DNA of 64,000 bases, taken from VRUE01 sp963715625 (GTDB lineage: Bacteria; Actinomycetota; Thermoleophilia; Solirubrobacterales; 70-9). Numbering within the stretch: the stretch's first letter is position 1; every line of letters begins with the position of its first letter. Made by a program: the position numbers and the translations under genes. The stretch spans positions 248,001-312,000 of the forward strand of contig OY970260.1 in the NCBI GenBank assembly GCA_963715625.1, read 5' to 3'. The notes beneath the pieces were generated by a model. That model made no database searches. It was not told the DNA's origin and saw only the letters and a program-made list of their open reading frames with translations. This document shows positions 8,440 to 16,694 of this stretch, piece by piece.

Positions 8440-10550
8440 AGCCAGCCGTGGCTGCGAGCTGCTCCGCGGCGCGCGCCGCGTGGCGCTCGCGCAGCTCTTC
8501 CTGGACGCTGCGGCGCTGCCCGTTTTCGGGCCCGAGCCGGGTCCAAGAGCCCTCGCCGTCCAGCTCCCAGGCGTTGGCGTTCTCGGCGAAGCAGCGCTCC
8601 AGCACGTCGAGCAGCTCCGCTTTCAGAGACAGGGTCCTCGACCGGCGTCACCAGCTCGACGCGGCTGTCGAGGTTGCGCGGCATCAGGTCGGCGGAGCCC
8701 ATCAGCACCCGCGTCTCCTCGCCGCGCTGGAAGGCGTAGACGCGGGAGTGCTCGAGGAAGCGCCCGACGATCGAGACCACGCGGATGTTGTCGGAGACGC
8801 CGGGCACGCCCGGCCGCAGGCAGCAGATGCCGCGCACGTTGAGGTCGACCCGCACCCCCGCCTGCGACGCCTCGTACAGCGCCCGGATGCAGGCGGCGTC
8901 GACCAGCGAGTTCATCTTCAGCGCGATCCGCGCCTCCTCGCCGGCCCGGTGCGCCTCGACCGTGGTCTCGATCTCCTCGAGGATGCGGTCGCGCATCGTC
9001 GTCGGCGAGACCAGGACCTTGCGGTACTCGGCCGGCCGCCCGTACCCGGTGAGGAAGTTGAACATCTCGGCGACGTCGGCGCCGATCTCCTCGTCGGCGG
9101 TGAAGAGGCCGAAGTCGGTGTAGAGGCGGGCGGTCTTGGGGTGGTAGTTGCCGGTGCCGATGTGGACGTACTCGCGCACCCGGTCGCCCTCGCGGCGGGC
9201 GACGAGGATCGCCTTCACGTGCGTCTTCAGCCCCGGGATGCCGTAGACGACGTGGGCGCCGGACTCCTCCAGCGACTTGGCCCAGGCGATGTTGGCCTCC
9301 TCGTCGAAGCGGGCCTTCAGCTCGACCATGCAGACCGCCTGCTTGCCGCGTTCGGAGGCGCGGATCAGCGAGGGGACCAGGGGCGAGTCGTCGCTGGTCC
9401 GGTACACCGTCTGCTTGATCGCCAGCACGTCGGGGTCGGCGACCGCCTGCTCGACGAAGCGCTCGACCGAGGTGGCGAACGACTCGTAGGGATGGTGGAC
9501 GAGGATGTCCTCGCTGCGGATCGCCGCGAAGATGTCGACCGGCTCGTCGTCCTCGCCCTGCAGGCGCGGCTGGGTCACGGGCGTCCAGGGCGAGTAGCGC
9601 AGCTCGGCATGGCCGGGGACGTCGGCGACCGCGGTGAGGTCGGCGAGGTCGATCAGGCCGTCGACGTCGTAGACCTCGCGGTCCTCGAGGCGCAGCGCGT
9701 CGATCAGCTGCTGGCGCAGCTTCGGGTTCATCCCGGCGGCGATCTCCAGCCGCACGACCTCGCCGAAGCGGCGGCGGCGGATCTCGTCCTGGACCGCCTG
9801 CAGCAGGTCGTCGGCCTCATCGGAGACGGTGAAGTCGGCGTCGCGGGTGACGCGGAAGTAGCCGTGGTCGACCACCTCGGTGCCGGGGAAGAGCACGTCG
9901 AGGTTGGCGGCGATCGCCTCCTCCAGCGGCACGAACGCCTTGCCGTCGTCCCCGACCGGCAGGAAGCGGCCGAGCAGCTCCTTCGGCACCTTGACGCGGG
10001 CGATGATCTCGGTGCCGCTGTCGGGGTCGCGCAGCAGCACGCCGAGGCTGAGCGAGAGGTTGGAGATGTAGGGGAAGGGCCGCCCGAGGCCGATCACCAG
10101 CGGCGTCAGCGCCGGGAAGACCTGCTCGTGGAAGCGCTCGTCGATCTCGCGCCGCTCCTCCGCGGTCGCCGAGCCGAGCGTGACGATGCGGACCCCGTGC
10201 TGCTCCAGCTCGGGACGCAACTTGCCCTCGAAGCAGCGGTGCAGGCGCCGGTCCAGCTCCAGGACCCGCGCCTGGATCGCGTCGATCTGCGCGCCTGGGG
10301 CGAGGCCGTCGGGGCCGCGAGCGTCGATCCCGGCGTCGAGCTGGTCGAACAGCCCCGCCACCCGGACCATGTAGAACTCGTCCAGGTTCGAGGCGTAGAT
10401 CGCGCAGAAGCGAACCTGCTCCAGCAGCGGCACCTCCGGGTCCTCGGCCAGCTCGAGCACCCGCTGGTTGAAGTCGAGCCAGGAGAGCTCGCGGTTGAAG
10501 TAGAGAGCGGGATCGTCGATCCGCCAATCGTACTGGCGCGGGGACACCAT
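8440..10550 (-). CDS. ppk1: Polyphosphate kinase, with a frameshift near the C-terminus
   Basis: PPK1 makes polyphosphate from ATP. The N-terminus (FNRELSWLDFNQRVLELA) and the catalytic region are well conserved: ILVHHPYESF, IKQTVYRT, GLKTHVKAILV with the phospho-accepting His, and VHIGTGNYHPKTARLYTD. After RVELVTPVEDP, at about 8632-8642, the conserved tail (LKAELLDVLERCF, then SVQEELRERHAAR) continues only in another frame and ends at a stop at 8440. One extra base (GTCTCTG where GTCCTG is expected) explains this. Without correction the protein ends at 8415 with an Arg/Ala-rich nonsense tail. A sequencing error is as likely as a real mutation. The upstream neighbour is the PHP-glycosyltransferase gene, 11 bases away. 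Confidence 0.9.
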
Positions 10551-10561
10551 CCCGCCAGGGC

Positions 10562-12862
10562 TCAGGCCACGCGGGCGGATGCTTGCCCGGCGCCCGAGCC
10601 GCTCGCGTCGAGGGCGCGGCCGTAGCCGGCCGCGAGCTGCTCGAGGGCCTGCTCCCAGGAGCGGCCGCGCGCTGCGCGGACGGCGGAGGCGCCGAGGTGA
10701 CGGCGCAGCAGCGGCGAGGCGGCAAGCTGCAGGACGGTGCCGGCGATGTGATCGGCGTCGGCCTGGCAGAGCATCCCGGTGTGGCGGTTCTCGACCAGCG
10801 AAGCCGGCCCGCCTTCGGCGACGGCGACGACGGGCACGCCGCTGGCGCCGGCCTCCAGCACCACCTGGCCGTAGGTGTCGGTGGTCGAGCAGAAGAGGAA
10901 GATGTCGGCGCTGGCGTAAGCGCGCGCCAGGTCCTCACCCTCCAGCCAGCCGAGGAAGGTCGCATGCTCGCCGAGGCGCGCCCGCAGCTCGGCCTCCTCG
11001 GGCCCGCCGCCGGCGAGCAGGAGGTGCAGGCGGGGATCGGAGCGGTGTGCGCGCAGGAAGCTCTCGGCAAGCAGGTCGACGCCCTTCTCGCGCGTGAGCC
11101 GGCCGGCGTAGAGGACCTTGACCTCCCCCGGATAGTCCCCCCGCGCGGCCTTGCCCGGATCGAAGCGGGAGACGTTGACCCCGCGCTCCCAGCGCCCGAG
11201 CCGGTCCGGGGGAATGTCGAGATCGAGCAGCGAGCGGTCCGCGGCCGGGCTCGGCGAAAGGACCAGCGAGGGAGCGCGGTAGAAGGCGCCGAGGGCCATC
11301 TGCGCCATCGACTCGAGCCGGTCGTCGCCGCTGCGCATGCCCGCGTAGGTGGCCAGCTCTGTGTGGTAGCTGGCGATCAGCGGCGTTCCCGCGATCCGGC
11401 TGAGCAGCGTGGCGGCGACTCCCGCCGGGCCGGGGGCGGTGACGTGGACCGCGTCGTAGCGCCCCTCGGCGAGCGTTTCGACCAGGCCGGGGAGGCCGGG
11501 GACGCCAAGGCTCATCCCGGCGTAGAAGGGGACCTCGAGCTCGGCTGCGGCCGGCAGCCGCCGGTCGACGCCGGGGTCGGTGCCCACCACCTCGATCTCG
11601 AAGCCGGGCACACCCAGCTCGCGGATCTTCTCGATCGTCGCGGTGACGCCGTGCATGGCCCCGATCCCGTCGGCGATCAGCGCCACGCGACGGGGCTCGC
11701 CGGGGCGGGGGGCGAGCTTCGCCTTCTCGGCGCCGAGGAAGGCCGTTGCGGGTGCGTAGGGAACCGCCGGCACCAGCGCCTCGAAGAGGCCCGCGAAGGC
11801 GGCTCCGACGTCGCCGCGCGCAGTCGCCGCGGAGCCGTCGGCGATCGCGGCGCGCAGGCGCCGCTCGTGGGTGCGGCGGGCGCGGCGGTAGAGATCGGCG
11901 TGGGAGAAGTCGTCCTCCTGCAGATAGGCGAGCAGCTCGCGGCCGCGCAGGTCGAGGTTGACCGAGCGCAGCCAGGCCTCGAGCAGGGCGCGGGCATCGC
12001 CGGGGCCGATGTCGGCGGCGACCTTGCCCTCGCGCTCGGCCCCCTCGCCGATCGTTCGCTGCGCGATCTTCAGCACCGCCACCGGATCAACCGTTCCGGT
12101 GCGCTTTATGTCGCCATGGGTGGCATAAAGCGCACCGGAAGCGGGGAGTTCGAGGGCGCGGGTCGCGAGGGCGATCGCGGCGTGCGCCCACTTGGCGGCG
12201 CTGCCCTGCTCGCCGCCGGCCACCGCGCTGCCCTCGCGCACCAGCCGCAGAAACTCTTCCGGCGTGGCGGCCGCGGGCGCCTCGGTGAAGGTGCGGCCGA
12301 TGTCCACGCCGGCGTGGTCGTCGGAACCGCCGATGCCGGTGCCCCCGCGGGTCTCGGTGTAGATCGCGGCGGGCATGTTCAACTCCGCCGCGCGAGACCC
12401 GTTGCGAACCTCCCAGATCGGGAAGAGCTCGGCGAGGCGGCGGCGATGCCGGGGGGTGAGCGGCGCGGCGACGCTGTAGAACGGGTGCGCGAGCGCGCAG
12501 ACGATCTCGTTGTCGTGAAGGTATGCGGCGCAGGCCTCTACGTCGCCGGCGTGTGCCTGCAGCCACTCATGGTCTCCGGGAGTGATCCCGTAACAGAGGA
12601 TGTGAACCGCCTGGGGCTCGCCGGCAAAGCGCGCGGTCAGCTCCTCGGAGACGAAGCAGTCGGGACGGTCGGCCAACTCGAGGCAACCGTCGATCGTGTC
12701 GTGGTCGGTGATCGTGACGAAATCCATCCCCCGCCGCTTGGCCAGCTCGTAGACCTCCTGCGGAGGCGTTGCGCACTCGGGCAATCCAAGCGAGCGCTGA
12801 ACTCCCAGCCGCGAGAACTGCGAGGCGGTGGAATGGCAATGCATGTCTACACGGGAAGCCAT
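10562..12862 (-). CDS. Fusion of PHP-type metallo-phosphoesterase and GT4 glycosyltransferase
   Basis: A 766-residue two-domain protein. Residues 1 to about 230 are a PHP domain: metal ligands in VDMHCHST, TITDHDTIDG, VSEELTARF, ALAHPF and GGSDDHAG. After a helical linker, residues about 385-750 form a GT-B glycosyltransferase: YHTELATYAGM, VLSPSPAADRSLL, KVLYAGRLTREKGVDLL and the nucleotide-sugar motif TDTYGQVVLEAGASGVPVVA. GT4 enzymes usually transfer sugars to lipids or sugars, and PHP domains hydrolyse phosphoesters; their joint substrate is unknown. Residues about 241-256 are encoded by a 47-bp palindromic repeat with a second copy at 42093. The gene heads the ppk group, and a four-unit PhoP-like box lies upstream. 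Confidence 0.85.
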   Translation of the reverse strand: MASRVDMHCHSTASQFSRLGVQRSLGLPECATPPQEVYELAKRRGMDFVTITDHDTIDGCLELADRPDCFVSEELTARFAGEPQAVHILCYGITPGDHEWLQAHAGDVEACAAYLHDNEIVCALAHPFYSVAAPLTPRHRRRLAELFPIWEVRNGSRAAELNMPAAIYTETRGGTGIGGSDDHAGVDIGRTFTEAPAAATPEEFLRLVREGSAVAGGEQGSAAKWAHAAIALATRALELPASGALYATHGDIKRTGTVDPVAVLKIAQRTIGEGAEREGKVAADIGPGDARALLEAWLRSVNLDLRGRELLAYLQEDDFSHADLYRRARRTHERRLRAAIADGSAATARGDVGAAFAGLFEALVPAVPYAPATAFLGAEKAKLAPRPGEPRRVALIADGIGAMHGVTATIEKIRELGVPGFEIEVVGTDPGVDRRLPAAAELEVPFYAGMSLGVPGLPGLVETLAEGRYDAVHVTAPGPAGVAATLLSRIAGTPLIASYHTELATYAGMRSGDDRLESMAQMALGAFYRAPSLVLSPSPAADRSLLDLDIPPDRLGRWERGVNVSRFDPGKAARGDYPGEVKVLYAGRLTREKGVDLLAESFLRAHRSDPRLHLLLAGGGPEEAELRARLGEHATFLGWLEGEDLARAYASADIFLFCSTTDTYGQVVLEAGASGVPVVAVAEGGPASLVENRHTGMLCQADADHIAGTVLQLAASPLLRRHLGASAVRAARGRSWEQALEQLAAGYGRALDASGSGAGQASARVA
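12094..12140. repeat. 47-bp palindrome inside a coding gene, family D copy 1
   Basis: Arms TTCCGGTGCGCTTTATG and its exact complement, 17 bp each, enclose a 13-bp centre. The same 17-bp arms and the same total length recur at 42093-42139. Here the repeat is translated in frame in the PHP-glycosyltransferase gene as SGALYATHGDIKRTGT, in the linker just after the PHP domain. This resembles palindromic elements that insert within reading frames, as known in Rickettsia. Confidence 0.85.
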
Positions 12863-12919
12863 CGGTGTCTCCCTCTTTAGATCGTTCTGTCACCTCCAGG
12901 GTTCGTCATCTGCAGGCAA

Positions 12920-12963
12920 AAGATGTGAACGGCCGGCCAACACGAGGTGAACATCCGGTGACC
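12920..12963 (-). promoter_or_regulatory. Four-unit PhoP-like box upstream of the PHP-GT/ppk operon
   Basis: Read on the minus strand, four consecutive 11-bp units appear: GGTCACCGGAT, GTTCACCTCGT, GTTGGCCGGCC and GTTCACATCTT. Units 1, 2 and 4 fit the actinobacterial PhoP direct-repeat consensus (G-G/T-T-C-A-Y). The box ends 58 bases before the ATG at 12862. A Shine-Dalgarno-like AGAGGGAG stands just before that ATG. Assignment rests on motif spacing and the phosphate context. Confidence 0.65.
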
Positions 12964-12969
12964 CAGGGA

Positions 12970-13012
12970 CGAGTTCCGTATTGACCGTCATATAGACGGC
13001 GAATGCAGCTCG
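12970..13012. repeat. Palindromic repeat, family E copy 1
   Basis: An imperfect palindrome with the core CGTATTGACCGTC, an ATAT centre and GACGG, flanked by CGAG/CTCG. The same core occurs at 35415-35455. It sits between the CHAD gene end (13018) and the PhoP-like box, so it may terminate or insulate. Confidence 0.6.
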
Positions 13013-13017
13013 GGTGG

Positions 13018-13437
13018 CTAGAGGGCGGACCGCAGGGCGGCCCAGGTGCCCCTGCTGGTCTCGGCCTGCCAGAGTGCGACGAAGTCGTGGAAGAGACGCT
13101 GGCGGCGCTCGCGCAGGATCGTGGCCAGAGACTCGATGCCCTCGACCTCGGCCAGCATCAGGTCACAGTCGTGCAGGTCGCCGAGGACCGACTGGAGCTG
13201 CTTGGCCCCCCGGCGCGCCGCGCCTGCCTCCTCGCCCAGGCAGGGACCGAGAATCTCGAGCAGGTAGCGCAGCCGCTTCGCGGCGATCCGCATGTCGTGC
13301 TGCGCGGTCGCGGCATCGGGGGCCAGGGCCTTTTCGGCGAAGGCGCGCAGCTCGTCGAGCCTCACCTCGACGATGCGCGACGCGTTCGGGCGCAGCGGGG
13401 CGCGGGGATCGAGCCCCTCGACCTTGCGCGCCTTCAC
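13018..13437 (-). CDS. CHAD half-domain protein, C-terminal half
   Basis: A 139-residue helical protein with one copy of the CHAD signature (AQHDMRIAAKRLRYLLEILGPC) and a second conserved block (AKQLQSVLGDLHDCDLMLAEVE). CHAD domains bind polyphosphate through basic residues on paired four-helix bundles. The GTG at 13437 overlaps the stop of the preceding gene as GTGA, so translation should be coupled. A typical CHAD domain has two such bundles in one chain; here each is a separate protein, and they probably assemble. The polyphosphate setting (ppk, ppx) supports the family assignment. Confidence 0.8.
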   Translation of the reverse strand: MKARKVEGLDPRAPLRPNASRIVEVRLDELRAFAEKALAPDAATAQHDMRIAAKRLRYLLEILGPCLGEEAGAARRGAKQLQSVLGDLHDCDLMLAEVEGIESLATILRERRQRLFHDFVALWQAETSRGTWAALRSAL

Positions 13438-13907
13438 CTCTCCGCCCTCTCCACGAGCTTGGCGAGGCGGCGGCGCAGCTTCCTCAGCCGCTTGGCGGCG
13501 ACGAACGGCACCAGCGCATCGTTGGCTTGCAGCTGCCTGGCCCGCAGTTCCTCGACCAGGCTCGCCAGCGCCTCCCGGTCCTCGCTCGCAACGTCGCCGG
13601 CAAAGCCCTCCAGCAGCTCGGTTTCGACGTCGAGGTCGCGCCGCGCTCCGAGCGCGTCGGCGAGCGCCTTCACCCGCTTCAGCGCCTTGCGCCAGCGCTT
13701 GCGGGGAAAGCAGGGCTCGAAGACCTCCAGCGCCGCCCGCAGGCGGCGGGTCGCCACCCGCATGTCGTGGACCCGCTCGGGATCGTCGAGGTCGAGCACG
13801 CCCTCGGCCTGCGCGAAGACCTCGTCGGCGCGGACCTCGACCACCCGCGCGGCGGCCGCACCGAACGGCGCCTCGCAATCGAGCTCGACGTTGCGCGCGC
13901 GTGTCAC
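13434..13907 (-). CDS. CHAD half-domain protein, N-terminal half
   Basis: A 157-residue helical protein with a single CHAD motif (VHDMRVATRRLRAALEVFEPCF) followed by RWRKALKRVKALADALGARRDLDVETELL. The C-terminal 40 residues are strongly basic (AAKRLRKLRRRLAKLVERAER), suited to polyanion binding. It lies between ppx and the second CHAD half and overlaps the latter by four bases. A lost frame that once joined the two cannot be excluded, but the GTGA overlap is a normal coupling signal. Confidence 0.8.
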   Translation of the reverse strand: MTRARNVELDCEAPFGAAAARVVEVRADEVFAQAEGVLDLDDPERVHDMRVATRRLRAALEVFEPCFPRKRWRKALKRVKALADALGARRDLDVETELLEGFAGDVASEDREALASLVEELRARQLQANDALVPFVAAKRLRKLRRRLAKLVERAER

Positions 13908-13941
13908 GGGCCTGAGGCTAGTGGACGAGCGGGCTCGGCTC

Positions 13942-14865
13942 CTAGGCTGCTAGGCGCAGCCGCGGGCCGTTGATGCTGCCGTTGAGCATGTCGAGGATGA
14001 CGCCCTCGCGCAGGCCCCCCTTGCCGATCTGCAGCGGCTGGCCGAGCAGCTCGGAGACCTTCTCCAGCAGCAGCACCCCGGTGGCGAGGATGCGAACCCG
14101 TTCGGGGTCGAGCTCGAAGCGGCGGGCGACCTCGGCCGCCGGGTCGCCGCAGAGGACGCGGATGCTCCGCTCCAGGGTCTCGTACTCGAGCACGGCGCCG
14201 ACCAGGCGCCGCAGCGAAGTGGCGCTGCCGCCGACCGCGACCGCCTGGACCGGGTGCTCGATCTCGACCCCGGCGAAGAGGTCGTCGATGCGGTCGCGGA
14301 CCTTGCGGATCTCGGCCGCCGACGGGGGGTCGGAGGAGATCAGCTCATCCGCGAGGACTCCCGACCCGACCTGCCACGAGCGGACCTCTTCGGCTCCGCC
14401 CGGGACCTTGCCCAGGATCACCTCGGTCGATCCGCCGCCGACGTCGACCACCCCGACCCTCCCCGCAACCGGATGCCCGAGGGTCTTGGTGGCGCCGATG
14501 AAGGCGAGCCGCCCCTCCTCCTCCTCGCTGAGGATCTCAACCGGGATCCCGGCCGCCTCGCCGATCGCAGCCGCCGCCTCCTCGCCATTGGAGGCTTCGC
14601 GAACGGCGGCGGTGGCAACCGCCCGTATCTCCTCGGCGCCGAGCTCGCGCGCCAGTCGCACCTGCGTAGAGACCACATTCCCGACCTCGCCGACCTTCTC
14701 CGCCAGGATCGCCCCGTCGGAGTCGAGCGCCTTGTTGATCCGCGTATAGGCCCGCTGCTCCATCACCTTCTTCAGCTGCCCGTCCGCCGGCTCCGCCACG
14801 AGCACGCGCGTCGTATTCGACCCAATATCTATGGCGGCGCAGAGCGTCACAGGCGTCTCTCGCAT
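13942..14865 (-). CDS. ppx: Exopolyphosphatase, Ppx/GppA family
   Basis: A 307-residue ASKHA-fold phosphatase. Phosphate-1 loop AAIDIGSNTTRVLVAE, RAVATAAVREASN, EEEEGRLAFIGA and the phosphate-2 loop VVDVGGGSTEVIL are all present, as is VGGSATSL. It shortens polyphosphate (or hydrolyses pppGpp) and opposes ppk in the same cluster. At about 310 residues it is the short actinobacterial form lacking the C-terminal HD-like domain of E. coli Ppx. The ATG at 14865 (MRETPVTLCAAIDIG) is preferred because it begins just before the first strand; an ATG at 14916 would add 17 unconserved residues. Confidence 0.92.
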   Translation of the reverse strand: MRETPVTLCAAIDIGSNTTRVLVAEPADGQLKKVMEQRAYTRINKALDSDGAILAEKVGEVGNVVSTQVRLARELGAEEIRAVATAAVREASNGEEAAAAIGEAAGIPVEILSEEEEGRLAFIGATKTLGHPVAGRVGVVDVGGGSTEVILGKVPGGAEEVRSWQVGSGVLADELISSDPPSAAEIRKVRDRIDDLFAGVEIEHPVQAVAVGGSATSLRRLVGAVLEYETLERSIRVLCGDPAAEVARRFELDPERVRILATGVLLLEKVSELLGQPLQIGKGGLREGVILDMLNGSINGPRLRLAA

Positions 14866-14966
14866 GTTCCCAAACCCATCGGATCTCAACCGCGGCTCAC
14901 CCATCTGTCCAGCCAAGGCGTCCTGCCGGGCTGCGCCCCGCGGAGCGGCGTCCTCACTCCACGCGC

Positions 14967-15087
14967 GCCGAGAAGGCCGGGCGCCGCTCCCCGCGGCTTG
15001 TACTTTTCCGCCCTCGACCCCTCAACGGCCACCGCCCTGCCTGCATGCGGAAAAGTTGAGCGGGGAGTGGCGCCCGGCCTTCTCGGC
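14967..15087. repeat. Long hairpin element, family A copy 1
   Basis: Outer arms GCCGAGAAGGCCGGGCGCCG and a near-exact complement enclose the family A core CTTGTACTTTTCCGC and GCGGAAAAGTTGAGC. The element starts about 100 bases before the ppx start on its upstream side and abuts the phoU stop codon. A stem of about 40 bp with few mismatches can form in RNA from either strand. It fits a 3'-end hairpin for phoU, although no U-run follows. Confidence 0.8.
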
Positions 15088-15782
15088 TACGGCGTCGGAT
15101 GCGAAGCGTCCTCGAACTCCCGAAACAGCCCGGTGACGATGAAGGCGACCTGCTCGCCGATGTCGACCGCGTTGTCCCCGATACGCTCGATCGCCCGCGC
15201 CGCCAGCAGCATCGTCATCGCCCACTCGCGCCGGTCGGCGTCGTCGCCGATCTCCAGGGCGAGGCGGAAGCACTCCCGGTTGAGGTTGTCGACGACGTCG
15301 TCGCGGCGGACCAGATCGCGGGCCATCTCCACGTTGCGCTCCTCGAAGGCCCGCTTGGCCTGGGTGATCAAGGTGCGGGTCTGGCTGCCCATCGAGAGGA
15401 TCAGCTTCACCATCTCCGGATCGGCCGGCGGCTCGTTGCCGGTCAGCGGGATCACCTTGCAGATGTTCACGCACTGGTCGCCCATCCGCTCGACGTTCTT
15501 CAACACGTGCAGGAGAGCCGAGATCAGCCGCAGGTCGGTTGCCACCGGCGACTGCCTCGCCAGCAGCGCGATCAGGCTCTGGTGCACCTCCAGGTAGCGG
15601 CCGTCGATTCGGTCGTCGTCGGCGACCACGAGCTGGGCCAACTCGACGTCCTGGTGCTCGACCGCCTCCAGGGTTCGCTCGAGCGCGTCGCTGACCAGGT
15701 CGAGGCCGCCGAGGGCGCTCGCCTCCAGCCGCTCCAGCTCTTCCTGGTAGTGGATCCTTGTTTCGACCGCCACGCCCGTCAC
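15087..15782 (-). CDS. phoU: Phosphate-signalling protein PhoU
   Basis: A 231-residue protein of two three-helix bundles, each with the metal-binding E/D-rich motif: VVADDDRIDGRYLEVHQ with ALLHVLKNVERMGDQCVNIC in the first, and VRRDDVVDNLNRECF with ARAIERIGDNAVDIGEQV in the second. PhoU links the Pst transporter to the PhoR/PhoB-type response and prevents phosphate toxicity. A GTG at 15782 overlaps the pstB stop as GTGA, which favours it over a second GTG at 15773. The phoU stop touches a family A hairpin, the likely end of the pst operon. Confidence 0.95.
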   Translation of the reverse strand: MTGVAVETRIHYQEELERLEASALGGLDLVSDALERTLEAVEHQDVELAQLVVADDDRIDGRYLEVHQSLIALLARQSPVATDLRLISALLHVLKNVERMGDQCVNICKVIPLTGNEPPADPEMVKLILSMGSQTRTLITQAKRAFEERNVEMARDLVRRDDVVDNLNRECFRLALEIGDDADRREWAMTMLLAARAIERIGDNAVDIGEQVAFIVTGLFREFEDASHPTP

Positions 15783-16672
15783 CCGACCTTGCCGGAGACG
15801 TAGTCCTCCGTTCGCCGGTCGGCGGGGTTGGTGAAGATCCTTTCCGTCTCGTCGTACTCGACCAGGCGGCCCCAGCGGTTCTCCTCGTCGGCGTCGAGCT
15901 CGACCATGAGGAAGGCGGTGCGATCGGAGACGCGCGCCGCCTGCTGCATGTTGTGGGTGACGATCACGATCGAGAACTCCTCCTTCAGCTCGATCATCAG
16001 GTCCTCGATCTTGCCGGTCGAGATCGGGTCGAGCGCCGAGCAGGGCTCGTCCATCAGGATCGTGTCGGGCTGGACCGCGATGCAGCGCGCTATGCAGAGC
16101 CGCTGCTGCTGCCCGCCGGAAAGGCCGAAGGCGTTGCTCTCCAGCCGGTCCTTGACCTCCTCCCAGAGCGCGGCGCCGCGCAGGGCTTCCTCCACCGTCG
16201 CGTCGAGGTCGTCCTTGCGGCCGAGGATGCGCGGCCCGAAGGCGACGTTGTCGTAGATCGACTTGGGGAAGGGGTTCGGCTTCTGGAAGACCATCCCGAT
16301 CAGCTTGCGCACCTGGACCGGGTCGACCTCCGGGCCGTAGAGGTCCTCGCCGTGGTAGAGCAGCTCGCCTCGCACCTCCGCCGCTGGGATCAGGTCGTTC
16401 ATCCGGTTGAGGCAGCGCAGCAGGGTGCTCTTGCCGCAACCCGACGGACCGATCAGGGCGGTCACGTCGTTGCGGTGGACGTCCATCGTGATCCCCTTGA
16501 CCGCGGAGACGCCGCCGTAGAGGACCTCGACGCCGCTCATCTCGAAGACCTTTTCCCGCGTGCCGGCGGCGGCCCGCTGGAACTCCTCCGGCCGCACGGC
16601 GATCGCGGCGCGCTCCGCCGCCGCCTCGCGGGCTTCGCGGCCGGTACCGGCTCTGCTCTCGTCCTGCGCCAT
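15779..16672 (-). CDS. pstB: Phosphate ABC transporter ATP-binding protein
   Basis: A 297-residue ABC ATPase with Walker A IGPSGCGKSTLLR, Q-loop GMVFQKPNPFPKSIYDNV (a PstB hallmark), signature LSGGQQQRLCIARCIA, Walker B TILMDEPCSALDP and switch His in IVTHNMQQA. It energises high-affinity phosphate uptake with PstA and PstC. The ATG at 16672 (MAQDESRAG) lies 22 bases after pstA and is preferred over an upstream one at 16735 that would overlap pstA. The N-terminal 45 residues are an unconserved extension. Confidence 0.95.
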   Translation of the reverse strand: MAQDESRAGTGREAREAAAERAAIAVRPEEFQRAAAGTREKVFEMSGVEVLYGGVSAVKGITMDVHRNDVTALIGPSGCGKSTLLRCLNRMNDLIPAAEVRGELLYHGEDLYGPEVDPVQVRKLIGMVFQKPNPFPKSIYDNVAFGPRILGRKDDLDATVEEALRGAALWEEVKDRLESNAFGLSGGQQQRLCIARCIAVQPDTILMDEPCSALDPISTGKIEDLMIELKEEFSIVIVTHNMQQAARVSDRTAFLMVELDADEENRWGRLVEYDETERIFTNPADRRTEDYVSGKVG

Positions 16673-16694
16673 CTTCCCGCTCACCCTAACCCAC

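Noticed and set aside
8166..12880. Very long open frames on the plus strand opposite ppk and the PHP-glycosyltransferase gene
   Set aside because: They are antisense shadows of GC-rich codon use; translations are repetitive, lack conserved motifs, and the minus-strand proteins are clearly homologous to known families.
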